From Icerya purchasi (Eukaryota > Arthropoda > Insecta > Hemiptera > Monophlebidae): DNA of 64,000 bases. The stretch spans positions 224,499,064 through 224,563,063 of the forward strand of contig CM077115.1 of the NCBI GenBank assembly GCA_039619475.1, written 5' to 3'. The notes below the pieces were generated by a model. The model was given only the letters and a program-made list of their open reading frames with translations. It ran no database searches and was not told the origin of the DNA. Below, one piece after another: positions 33,284-46,113 of the stretch. The first letter of the stretch is position 1, and every line of letters begins with the position of its first letter. Position numbers and translations under genes: made by a program.

Positions 33284-34227
33284 TACCTAGTATGCACTGA
33301 AATTTCTCGATCGTAATTTCCCTTTACTTAACATCAGCTGATAACACCGAAAATCGCTGAGACCGGTGTGTCTAGGCGCAAATTGATCATTCGACCGGAG
33401 GAAATTCGGGAAAAGTATCACCTGCGTAGGTAGGCCTTTACATTATCTATATTTCTCTGTCGACTACAGTTGCGAAATTGTTATCGTTTCGACGATAAGA
33501 TACAGTAAAGTTTTTAGCGCGAATGAAAGCGGCACCGGGAAAAAAAAAAAATCAGCTGTTCTCATTTTGAAGAAAGAAGTTGTCAGGGGAGGGTGTTAAT
33601 TGACTGTGGAGGCAAACTGCACCACTGCACCGCGCCATTCAGTGCAAGCAAATTACATATATATTGCGTGATGTCGAAGCATCGGTGCGCCGAGTAGGAT
33701 TTTTGTGGAAAGAACGGTGTGCTGTTCGTCTGTTTTGATTATCGAAATTAAAAAAAAAAAAAAAGTAAGAGATAATAATGAAATTAATATTTTGCAATTT
33801 TAAACATTTACAAAAAATTCGACAATATTTGTGTAAAGATTTTAATATTTATTAATCAAGAGAATATGAGCGCATTAAGAAGTATTCACGGCCCTTTATC
33901 CGATAATCTAGGTCGGATCCGCTGCAATCACACGGTTGCTGCGATAACAATTTTGAAGCCAGATGACTCTTCTGAACGTTCTTCTTCCTTTACAATATCG
34001 CTCGCTAATTGCCTTCGCTTTCATTCGACGTGTTGAGAACGTGTAGTAGTGTATATTTTTAGAACGGAAAAGCTATAAATTTATAGCGATCGTAATAATA
34101 AAAATCATATTCTACGCGCGAGCTTACATTTGTTTAAGTCAAAAAATAAATAAATAAGTAAATAAGTAAATAATAGAAATAAATTAAGAAAAAAAAATCC
34201 GGGCTTCTTGTTTTTTAATGAACAACC

Positions 34228-34244
34228 GGGGGGGGGGGGGGGGG
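34228..34244 (+). repeat. G17 homopolymer
   Basis: Seventeen consecutive G followed by CGGG, in otherwise AT-rich DNA. Confidence 0.95.
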
Positions 34245-35827
34245 CGGGATTCCAGAGGTTAAAGACACGCGCTTACTGGCGGCTGCCTTACGAAATTTTC
34301 GAATGTAATATTCTTTTCAATAACACTATAAATTAGCGAGTACCATAAAATGCTGAAATTGTTTATAAGAACGGGGCGCGGGAATAATCGTCAAGTTTAC
34401 CGCGTGTGGTAGAGGCAGACCATTTAAAAATTTTAATTTATCACATTATCTCGGGAAATTCTTATAGCCGGACCTCGCTTAACAAGTATTGTCGAAGTTT
34501 TAATGCAGACATCAATATGTGCCGCATATTTTACCTGTCCGAGGAGACAACGTCCCGCAACTGCGAACTAGTGCTCAGTGAACGTATTTTTGTTTCTCGT
34601 TTTTTACCAAAAAAAAGAACGGTATATAATTTTGAGTATATTAAATAGTTTGCATTTTGCTTTTTTTCAAAAGGTTTTTAAAAACACATCTTTTAAAACT
34701 TTACACGAACGACGTATTACACACAACGAACGGTTATAAATATTTATTAGGAAATAAATTCGAAAATGATAAAAAAAAAAAAAAAAACGGCAAAAACTTT
34801 ATAAATACAAAATGTAATATGAAATGAAGAGTAGTCTACTCATATATTATATATGTAAACACACACACGCGCATATAATATACATACATGTATGTGTGTA
34901 CACACACATACCGTTGTTTGGAATGCACGCGATTCAGACTGATTTTATTAAATTTCAGTAGAAAAAAAAAAATATCATTAAATCATGCATTTCATAACGG
35001 AATTTCTAAATTTTATAAAAACTATTTAAAAAAAAAAAAATACAACGGACAATCGAGATCACCGCCATGATGTCGAGGACCATGAGCGCAGTTTTTTTTT
35101 TCAGTTTAATTAAAAGTTTGCAGGAGATCAGAGTTTATGTTGAAACACGTTCGCTGCAACTGTGAAGAAATGTCGAACGTTAATAAAAATATTTCGTAAT
35201 CATTAGGGTTTCGGTGTTATACCGTGCTGCAATAGTATCGGAGCTGCGACATCTACCATGTTCTAAAAAATTCTAAATCGGTCTATATCTTTTATTAAAA
35301 TTAAAAACTGAATTAATCAATCGTTCATTAACTGAGATCGGTTGTGTGACAGACTCTAATTTACGTTGTCGTAGTCTGATCAATTTTTTTTTGAAACAAT
35401 ATCGCAAAAACAGCTCTCGAGAATGTGTGATAGTAGTTGTTTAAACGTAGAAAAAAGGAAGACGAACTGGAAAAAAAACGAAAAAAAAATCGAAAAAAAA
35501 AAAAAAAATGGTGTCGCTTTAGCGTCCACCTCTACGTAAAATTTTCCGCATATCCTCTAGTTTAATTTTAATCTAGACCAAAGTACTGCGCCAACGCCTC
35601 CATATCGTATTGAAAATTGCTTTTTTTTTTTTTCTAATCGACGGTACATGAAAACTGTGTACACGCTTTTTTTTTCGATATTTTCCAACTAACAAAATAA
35701 CGATAAAGAATATCTCTATTAGTTTAATTATAAAATAACAGTAGTAATACCGTTTAAATAATACTTGTTCGCCGATACAGTTACAGCGAATAATAGTTTT
35801 TGTGATCTGAAAACTTTAAAAAAATAC

Positions 35828-35830
<3 letters not shown>

Positions 35831-35869
<39 letters not shown>
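35831..35869. repeat. (TA)n microsatellite
   Basis: About 19 TA units, with further short TA runs to 35915. Confidence 0.95.
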
Positions 35870-35872
<3 letters not shown>

Positions 35873-37480
35873 ATATATGAGTGTATACGTATAAAATATA
35901 CATATATATATATATTATTCGTATAAAAAAATTGGCAGTATAATTTCAGTTGCGATAAGTATTTAATAACGCATTTTTTTCTTCTTATTTTTAACTAAAT
36001 AAATTTGTGCAAATTAACACGGAAATGTTTAAAAAAGCTAAACACACTCCCGGTTACGACTTTAATTTCAGCTCTGATATTCAAATTAAATTACAATTCT
36101 AATTAAAACTTTAATTACAACTCTAATTATAAGTATAGTGTATTAGTAAGAACGAAATATTATTAAGTGTTTCTGTTTGATAGCTAGGATACCACATTTT
36201 TTTTAGTTGACAGCTTTTTTTCAATTTGTACATTTCCTCTGCATCGAATATGTGAACAACAGCGAAGAGGAGAGATGCGCACTGTGACCTTCTCTTAATA
36301 CACACGTCCCCGAGTGTTCTCGATGGCTGTCAAAATCATAAGAGAACATCAGCGTCGCACCGTATTAGAAATCAGTTTCTAATATTGAACACTGGAAAAA
36401 CAAATCCGCCGTCAGTTTTTCCACTTTCTATCATACATCGGAGTAGGGGGAAAGCTTCGCTCGTGAACCATTTTCACAACATCTCCCGGCGTGTTTTAAT
36501 TCATTTTGTAAGTTTACCTGTAATTCTTTACCTACCGCTAAAAGCGCAAAGCATCCGGTTGATGAATTTACTCTTATTTGAACCTTAGCTCGCCAGCGCA
36601 GGAACAGTCTATCGGTTTCGTCGCTTTTAGGAATTTGCGCGAAGCACTCCTGATATTCCTTCAACGTGTTCGCTGAATAATCCATTGATAAGCATTTTGC
36701 ACACTTTATTTTTCTTCGGACATCGAACGAACCTGTACGGTCCGTAGAAGTTTTGGATTAAACATTCGTGTCTTTTGCAGCAATAGACGGTCTTTTTTGC
36801 ATCAAGATCATGAACATCATTTAAATTAAACTTTCTAAATATGCCGTAAAGAGAAGAAAACAAATAATAATAACGAAATAAAACGAAAGAAAATGTTTTA
36901 TTTCTGGATTAATTGCGAGGAAAAGTTATATTATTTGGTCAAGTAGGTGTTCCTTTTTCTTTTTTTTTTTTCGTAATATATTTTTGTTCTTTCCGACTTC
37001 CTGAACTCCTCCGTACACGGTCACAGCACGCGATAACGTTAAACATTCTCGGTATTGTAAAATAATAAATATGGACCGATGTGGAAATTAAATAAAGCAA
37101 AAAATGAAATAAAATAAATTATTGCAAACGGGGAAATACAACTACTCTTATACACTTTGTATATAAATAAATAAATAAATAAATATAACAGAGGAGGGAG
37201 AAAAAAATATTAAATCTAGTTGAATAGATAAGAATTAAAACTAATAAAGAACGAAATAATAATTAGTTAAATAAATTAAATAAAGAAAAAAACAAAAATC
37301 GTATACGAAATCACTCATCGCCGTCTCGTTAAGTGTGTAGTATGAAATCACAAAATGTTTTTTCTTTTCCTATTTTCGCTATGCGTTGTTCCATGAACCG
37401 CTCGAAATCATCGTCTGAAGATGAGATTAACGTTTCAAAAATTAAACTAATCGTCGATTTTCTTTTTTTTTAATCCTATA

Positions 37481-37482
<2 letters not shown>

Positions 37483-37518
<36 letters not shown>
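37483..37518. repeat. (TA)n microsatellite
   Basis: About 18 TA units. Confidence 0.95.
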
Positions 37519-37523
<5 letters not shown>

Positions 37524-37632
37524 TTCCTAATTAATCGCGTACAGTATAATTACGTTGCTGCTGTGGGTATTTTTTATATCTTAATTATTATTATGAACAC
37601 TAAAAACAAGAAAAAAAAGAAAAACAATTAAA

Positions 37633-37690
37633 CAATAATAGTAATAGTAGTAATAGTAGTAGTAATAGTAGTAATAATAATAACAACAGT
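37633..37690. repeat. (AGT)/(AAT) trinucleotide repeat
   Basis: Mixed AAT, AGT units; on the minus strand it reads as a Tyr run. Confidence 0.9.
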
Positions 37691-38006
37691 AAACAGGAAA
37701 GAAAAAGAAAAAAAAAAAGAAAACAAAAAACAAGAAGATAAAGGAAACTGTAAAGCGAATAACTTTTACTAGTAGTTGTCGATGGCGCACTTTCACAGAC
37801 GACGTCTGTGAGAAGGATTTTTCCGAGAAAATGGTAGTAAAAAAATTTCTCTTACAGGAATTGTTTTGCGAGAATTTCTGAGAAGGAATGCGCTGCGTCG
37901 AGCATAGTAAAAGAAGCCGATTGGCGATCGGCTTTCGACATGGCCAACGGAGAAATTGTGTGAATGGTTAGACGGAAGCGGGGAAGCGCGCTAGCGACGG
38001 ACACTA

Positions 38007-38764
<758 letters not shown>

Positions 38765-38770
38765 ATATAT

Positions 38771-38801
<31 letters not shown>

Positions 38802-38810
38802 GATAGATAC
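38765..38810. repeat. (TA)n then (GATA)n microsatellite
   Basis: About eight TA units followed by about seven GATA-type units with one interruption. Confidence 0.95.
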
Positions 38811-38814
38811 TTCA

Positions 38815-39339
38815 CGAAAAGTGTACCTGGTTACTAAACAGGAAGTCGGAATTATCTGCTGAAAATAAACTACTAGTTTATAATCAGATTTTAAAGCCAG
38901 TTTGTCGTTACAGCTGCCCGCTATGGGGCTGTTCTAAAAAGATTAACATAGCAATTATACAACGGATCTAAAACAAAATGCGTAAACGCCCCGTGGTACA
39001 TTACCAACTTTTCACAAAGACCTAGGAATAAAGTTTGTTCAGAAAGTAATATATTCGGCGATGCAAAGAAGTATGCCTACAGATTAGTAAACGCACCCGA
39101 ACAACATGGCAATTGCGTTACTGGACAATTCACTAGAAGTTCGGCGGCTTGATAGAATCAAATCGATGGATTTAGTCTAAGATAAAAGTTCTAATAAAAC
39201 TTCCTTTTTAGCACCTACCGCTGGGTAGGCTGCTATTCAAGCTATGTACACAAGATATTAAAAATAATTGCTAAATAGCTATCATCAGCTAGGTGCAATT
39301 TAGAGCTATTAAAGCATTAAAAAAAAAAAAAAAAAAAAA
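38815..39339 (+). pseudogene. Jockey-like LINE 3' remnant with poly(A) tail
   Basis: Plus-strand translation gives KLLVYNQILKPVCRYSCPLW, then GCSKKINIAIIQRI, NKMRKRPVVHYQLF, DLGIKF-like sequence (TLGIKFVQKVIYSAMQ after a frame change) and MAIALLDNSLEVRRLDRIK. The order 'KLLiYk.ilkPiw.YgiqLWGcs...ni..IQr.QnK.LR', then 'DLGi', then 'ALLDNs...rRLkR' is the standard C-terminal region of Jockey-clade LINEs. It is broken by several stops. A 22-base A run at 39318-39339 is its 3' tail. It lies inside the presumed intron or upstream region of the KLF gene, on the opposite strand. Confidence 0.75.
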
Positions 39340-42300
39340 AGTTCTGAATAATTCACTCGCACTTTGTTTTTACAAGATCGGACTTTCTCTCTAAATTGAA
39401 CTGTGCTTATAGCGACAAACTGAAAGAAGCCGCAGGCCACATTCTGTATACGCTGACGATGCCGAGTTATTTATTTTATTTGAAACCTCGGAGTAATCCT
39501 GCTGGGAAATCGCAATTTAAACATTAGTGACTCTATTATTAAGCGCCTTATCTGAAATTACGTCTGCTGCCAAGTTCAGATCAATCTATCTAATTTGACA
39601 ACGGGCCTCCTTTTCAGAAACCCCGTCACGAGCACACCCTGCGATCCTTTTTTAACGATCGTTTGCAGCTTAGCACACAGAGAGGAGATACCGCTGTTTC
39701 AGCTGCTTGTTTAACAACCCCGACTTCGAAGCATGCCCATCCGACACACGACTGCACGCTGCAGTTGCAACAGCGTGCGTCCTACATTTTTAAGATGAAA
39801 GAGTGGCTAAAAGGAAAGTTGACTTTGCCTGAGGTCATCCTTGAACGGGCACGAAAGCTAGCTGTTTACTAATTACCGAGCAATAAAAAGGTAGGAAATC
39901 GAGGGAGCGACGGTACATTTCGATTGTGTACCTGCAATGAAAAAATTATTCATCGACGATCTAGATTAATCAGTACAGGCTCCGGAAGTGTTTGTCGTAG
40001 AAGTGAATTTAGCTAATTACTCAGAGAACCCCCCCCCCCACCCCCACCCCCGGCCATCAGCGGAACCTAAGCATTTAAGCAAATTATCGGAGCAGATGTT
40101 GTTCGCAGTTTTCTTAGAAAGATGAAAAAAAAGTTGCGAGAGCGCTAGATTTCCATTAATCAGCGGAATTTCCGATACTTCCCCGGCTGAAGAGGCGGGA
40201 AATTTAATTATCCCTTTTCGGGAGAAGAGGGGAAAATCGGAAGTAATAATAATTTTTGGACCAGTTCATATTCGACGAGGCGGTTAAACTTTTCTTTTTT
40301 TTTCGCGCCTAATACTTCCCGCACACCTGCACACCTGCACACTGACACTGGTGCTGATTGGCCGATCGGACCAAAGAAAGTACTAAGACGCTGCGCGCCG
40401 GTATCGCTGCTGTGTACAGGCTGACTGATATACGCGTTGCGTTCGCGTAACCGGCTGAACCGTAATAAGCCGAGTTTATTCGCGCTAATTAATTTTTCCG
40501 AGAGTTACCACTCGATCCGACTCAATGTGGTGCGCTCTCAAGCCGCGATATTGAGTTTTCAGATATCTCTCTCGAATAGCAAGAAGGGGCCGCCTGTCAA
40601 TTAGCACATTCCAGCTTGCTATATGAACGGACGAGGAGAACGAACGACGACCCCAACTTGCAACGGGGTACACGCAGCACACGCAGCTTTAAACACATCA
40701 AACGGAAAATGTACGAATGGCGCGACATGTTTCTGCTGTTTGTGTCAAACTCGTCTCCGCTACTGGCACCATTTCAAATCTCCTATACCGGGGTAAATTC
40801 TCTCGACTTGATCATCTCTACCCGAATTGTTAATTGATAGCTGATTAACGGGGGGGGGAGCAGTTGTTGTTTGCTTTTACTTCCTCTACGACTTTTAATA
40901 CCGGGCCAGCTGAGACTGATACTGCTCTATACACAGACAGAGAAATGAACCGTAATCGATAAAATAACGAATAATAAACACATTAACTAACTAAATATTT
41001 TTTATCGGAAATTCCAGAGAAAGCTTTAAAACCGCATCGGTAATAAATATACCAATTTGTCTGAGTAAAGATGTTTCTGATCTTTTTGCAATTTAGCTCT
41101 AATAAAATATTTCTTTGGTTCCCTCTTTCCTAATTAGTAGCTGGAGACGGCCTGCCAGACTTTACTCAAAACACAATGTATGAAACTCTCTCATAAAGCG
41201 AGTTTAGAAGTTTTCAAAAACAAAAAAACTATAAATGCAATCGTTTACTTCCGCCGGGCTGTTTCTGTTTATCTCCTTCCTTTTCAAATCACATTACTTT
41301 CTACACTGTTGCTGATGCAATCCTTAATCCTATTACTCTGCTCACGGTTAATAAATACGTCTCTATAATACGCCTCTATAATAACCGATGTCGTTGCGAT
41401 CGATTTTCATAGTATAATAAATTGTTAAGTGTATATCAAGCAATCTTGTAAATCGCCGCGCTAACCAAATTTTCAGAACGGCGGGACAGTCACAATCTTG
41501 TGGGGCGACCAGTAAAAATTGTTGAAATGAATAATCGCTGGAAGGCTCCGCTAAACGGATACAAAAAATCCGGGCGTAGATATGACACGGATGAACAGAA
41601 ACACAATGTGCGTTGCGCAACCATCGCGGATGGTAGATCTGTATAACAGGAATGTAGCAAAACACCTACCCCGACCATTCTCCTCCGTTAATGAAATGAA
41701 GAATAAAATACCTTTCAGAGGGCTACTCTTAATATGTGGCGCAATTTGCAATGTTTCCCGTTCCGATTTTTATACGCGTACTTGATCCTTTGGACCACCC
41801 CGCGTCGTGCAAACAACTTCCGGAGGACAGATAGCAGTTTTCGGTAATTGCCGCGAAAGAACAGTCGTTACTAACTTATGTTATTCGTCGCGAAATAGTA
41901 AACCTTTTCATACGGTTTAATTTGATGGTTTCCGTTTACAAAAGTTCCCCACACATTCCATAGCGTAACTTTATATAACGCAAAATAATTACGCGATTTC
42001 TAAATAACGCGAGAACGGATTTATTTCGCACCGCCAGCATAGAAATTTAACGATTACGTCATAACTTACGACGTTTTTGCGTTACCGAATAAAACTCGTT
42101 AGGCAAAGGTTAATTTAAAAAAAAAAATGACAAGCTGAATTAGTAGAAAGGACTCCAAGGAAGAGGTATATCTCTCTTTGTAACGAGGTCGTTCAAGTTG
42201 GAAATTGTTTTTTTTTTTGCTAGAGCTGATACTTTCCTATTTTTGCTACACTCTAGTGGTTAGAATATTCTAAACCGCGTATAATTGATAAAGTCTTTTC

Positions 42301-42610
42301 TCACGTGCCTGCGCTGTTGTCGAACGCACATCTACCCAAAACCGTCTAATGTGATTAAATCACATCGATTAAGTATATTAATTGTATTTAACTTCCAGCT
42401 AAGAACGAACATAAATGTTCTACAATCAATTTCTATTATTCGAGGTTAAATCTGTGACGGAGAGAGTCAATTATAAGTCGGTAGCCAACTCTGGTCGCAA
42501 CCATGTGGGTACTTTTTTATAAACGAATTATATTCTATTGTAAGCGTAACACGCTATAGTGCCTCTCTTAAGGAAGCAGCGCAAAGAAAAAAAGTAGAAA
42601 TAACAAAAAG

Positions 42611-42662
<52 letters not shown>

Positions 42663-45550
42663 CATATATTACGTATATAAATCAGTTTGTTATATGGTGT
42701 GTCGCTTCTATTTTAGGGTGTTCTTTTTTTTCACAGACTCCAAACACTTCTTTATTACATTATTAACGGGAAAGACGTCAGGCAGAGCGTACCCGTACAT
42801 GATGAAATCGGTTAATTTTGAAGGCGTGTTTGCTTTTAATAAGGTCGCACGAGTGGAACAGCTAATAATTACATTGTACGCAGAACGCACCGGTGAAGTG
42901 TAGACGCTGTTATTAACCTTTGATCTGCAACACGAACCGCAGAGTCTTATGAAGTTTAAAATGCCATCATTGCTAGCCGTATTCACTGGTCTACGTTATA
43001 ATACGGCCTGCATCAATTTCGATCCATTACAGAGAATACGGGCGACGGCAGTTGGGAAACAAATTAAATAATAGAGTCATCCGCATCCGGCACTTGAGCC
43101 GATCTGGTCAGCCGACCGAATTTCCTAAGGTAATTTTGTTGCTTGTAAATAGTCAGAGTCGAATAATAATCGGCGACAATTAAGCGAGCACACGCGGTAT
43201 CATTGACATCTTGTAGTTTTTGACGACTGCCAGCAAGCTAATTCCGGGTTTGGCGTGGAAACCCCCTCCAATACAAACTCAATTCGGTACCGCGAGCACG
43301 TAAAAATTTCCTCCAGGCCACTTCCGGCTCCTATTATTCTTAAATACCTAATATGATTCGGAAATAAACGAGAAACAAAATCGATCGAAATGATTAAAAG
43401 ATTTTTAAGCGGAACATAGAAGAGGTTTCAACATCGCCTGATTAGATTCGATAAAATCGACGTGACGGAATTGTGGTATTTTTAAGCGAAATTCATTCTA
43501 GGATTTAACAGCGGCTATTGGAAATTCGTCGACGCGATTTGGTTACGGTATTTTGCACGTATGTCAAGTGGCATTTTTTCAACATCGGTGCTTCCTCAGT
43601 TGTCGAAGGGCAATCGTCGCAAACCGCCAAAAAAATAAAATGTTATCGCTTTTGCCGATACCGGTGTGAGTCTCTCTATTCCGGTTTTGAAGTGTGTGGG
43701 TTTTATTTTGTTTTCTATTTTTCGATTTCAACTTGCGTAAAGTTACCCAGTCCCAAAACCTTCAAAATGAAGAAAAACGCCAACCCAGATTATGTATAAA
43801 GTTGAGTCTGCTTACAGTCTACACACATCTTACACGTTCGCTTATGTTATTCCCTTTGTACAACTTCAAGCAATCCTATCCTGGTTGATTAGTTCATTCG
43901 ATTAGAATTTGAATTGCGCTATTGAAAATATAAATATTCCAACCGCTGAATGAAATGAAAAAAAAAAAAAAGAAAGAAAGAAAGGAAGAAGAAAAAATGA
44001 ATCGTCATGACACACGGTGACCGCATTCTTTTTTCGTGCAAAGAAGTAAGCATTTGTGTAATGAACGCAAATCCACTTTTTCGAGCACCTTAAAAATTCG
44101 GAGTCGAACAATTAAAAATTATTTTCTGAGACAACGTCGAAAAAAAAGGTAGCTGAACTTATTACACACGGGCAGGAGGTAGGGGCGCGGAATAACGAAA
44201 TGAAGATGGGATTTCATGAAAAAGGCTTCTCCGATGAAGCGGGATGTTTAGAAATTTAACTGGCCGATTCAAAATGTAAACACGTGTATGGTACAATATC
44301 AGCCCGCCTATTATCGTTATAATGTGGTCCCGATTAAAAGTCATTGTCGATCATTCTAAATCTCCATAAATGTTTTGAGCAAAAAACATTCCCGGACATG
44401 CGTGTATATGTAAAAGTTGAAAGCGGAGCGTCCTCGATATAGCATCTGGAGAAAATGCTCGCGACAGCGGTGTAAGCATCACGGTCGTACACAGTCGCTG
44501 TGCCTTTTAACCAGAAGTCATCATCGTAGCAGCTACGAACGAATAAAACGGTGGAACAGATTAATAGCGAAGTAATTATTATTATCCGAAGAGGAAGGAA
44601 ATTATGCAACTGTTTTTTCCTTTGGTGTTGTTTTCCACGTGGTGGCCAGAAGAACACTATAGACAGGTGAAATCTCTGTAAGAGCTGAAACTGGACGATA
44701 AAGCGAGCGAGAGGTTGTGGGCGAGAGAACGAGCTAACATTTATCGGACTGTTTGTCGGAAGGAATTACAGATGAATTTAGTGTTGAAGAGGAACAGCAT
44801 GGGGAAGAGTGCAAAGAAACGGGGTCGAATGTCGGATGTCGGATCGGAGATAAACACGGTTGCCAGCATTATTCAGAGAGAAACGGAAAAGGCCTTCGAC
44901 AAGCGACCCTCTAACCAAATTGGAAACTTGTTTGTTTTCGAAATAACACCGAGCCGATGCAGATGTAAGCTGTCAGCATTCGCTCGGACAATTGTCAAGC
45001 AAACTACTTCCTATTCCGAGCATGTTTCTGGTCATTGTGGTTTTACCGAGCCCCTTCCCGCTCAGTTGTCACTCGCGGACTTCTTCTTATTCCCTCGTCC
45101 GGCAAATTCGCAGGCTGCTGACAAAAATAGCGAGTGGCAAGAAAAAAAACGAAAAACGAATTCCGTATTGTTATTTCTTGCTGGTTTTTGTTGTGTCTTT
45201 GTTGTTTTTCGTTTTTGCGGTTAATTATTTTTCGAAAACTTTTACGATAATAGAAAAATACGCGAAAAAAAGATTACAACCTCTACTATAATCGTAGCAA
45301 ATAATACGCGGTAAACTTCGGAGCATGAAGCAAAAACAGATAAAAAAAAAAAAAAATCAATCTAGAAAGAAGAAAAATGAATTTTATCCGACGAGAGATG
45401 TAATTTAATTGTTGATTAAAAATTCAACCGTAAAAAAGCCCAAATAAAATTACGTCCTACGTCTAATCCGCAAATGTATCAAATTAAAATGAATAAGATG
45501 GGAAAAGAAAACGTGTTCTAATGCACGAAACTACTTCATTTTTCCCCTTT
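39340..45550. other. No gene supported; presumed intron/upstream DNA of the KLF gene
   Basis: Transposon-poor stretch of mixed composition. It contains a C-rich run at 40029-40053, two tandem CACCTG boxes near 40325-40340 and a (TA)n tract at 42613-42661. The longest frame is 44715-45224 plus (169 codons). It begins MWARERANIYRTV and ends in a hydrophobic Phe/Val-rich tail derived from T-rich DNA. It matches no family known to me and an overlapping frame (44992-45291) is equally open, so I treat it as chance. Confidence 0.5.
42613..42661. repeat. (TA)n microsatellite
   Basis: About 24 TA units. Confidence 0.95.
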
Positions 45551-45554
45551 TTTT

Positions 45555-45795
45555 ATTCGTTATTATTATTATTATTCATTATTATTATTAATATTCATTA
45601 TTATTATTAATATTCATTATTATTATTATTATTGAGGGCTGTCAAGTATGGACATATGGCTAAGTGCAATGGCTAATTGAATACAAGCAAAATTTCTGTA
45701 CTTTTTAAAAGTGCAATAGCGGGATTTGAACCAAGTTCTATATTTAAAGAAAACGCCCCTATACTATACTATACTAAAGCAGCTGGCGCACACAA
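45555..45795 (-). mobile_element. SINE family B (tRNA-like head, (AAT)n tail)
   Basis: On the minus strand from about 45795: GCTGCTTTAGTATAGTATAG resembles the box A arm of a tRNA (TTAGTATAG), and GGTTCAAATCC is a near-perfect box B about 40 bases on, followed by CGC. A ~100-base body follows, ending GTCCATACTTGACAGCCCTC, and it is immediately succeeded by an (AAT)n-rich tail of about 85 bases. A pol III-type head, short body and simple-repeat tail is the structure of a tRNA-derived SINE. Only one copy is seen here, so the family is unproven. Confidence 0.5.
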
Positions 45796-46011
45796 AGCTT
45801 CACTTAATCCCGTACACGCGTACAAATAAAAAAATAACGGCTGGGTTTATTATTTGTACGCCGAATTTAATTTACATTTTTTATGTTTTCCCTCAATTTA
45901 CTTCGTCAGTCGCCTATCGGCAGCTATATATAGCGACAACGACAGAACTTCATTATTCTCCATTTTTACATCGTAACCCCGCTGCACGGCAAATATACAC
46001 ACATACACAGG

Positions 46012-46082
46012 TTAATAATGATAATAATAGTAATAATAATAATAGTAATAATAACAACAATAATAATAATAACAATAATAAC

Positions 46083-46112
<30 letters not shown>
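46012..46112. repeat. (AAT)n microsatellite with AGT/AAC variants
   Basis: About 33 trinucleotide units; gives poly-Asn or poly-Ile in translation, hence the frame at 45726-46151. Confidence 0.95.

Positions 46113-46113
<1 letters not shown>

Larger units (their letters stand above)
33284..38006. other. No gene supported; the part nearest 38006 may be 3' UTR of the zinc-finger gene
   Basis: Simple repeats abound: G17 (34228-34244), A runs, (TA)n tracts and an AGT/AAT tract. Two overlapping minus-strand frames at 36431-36863 (84 and 78 codons) are Cys-containing but unrecognised. Because the zinc-finger exon ends at 38007 on the minus strand, its 3' UTR must run leftward from 38006 for an unknown distance. 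I could not fix a polyadenylation site among many AT-rich candidates. Confidence 0.45.

Noticed and set aside
36431..36863. Two overlapping minus-strand frames, one with a Cys-rich stretch (VYCCKRHEC)
   Set aside because: Spacing does not fit a zinc finger I know, the frames overlap each other, and no splice or homology evidence supports them.
40325..40340. Two tandem CACCTG E-boxes as an enhancer
   Set aside because: Such short motifs occur often by chance; no supporting cluster or conservation can be seen.
43661..43680. ACCGGTGTG string as the end of a KLF finger 1 exon on the minus strand
   Set aside because: The minus-strand translation upstream lacks the expected YTKSSHLKAH-type sequence.
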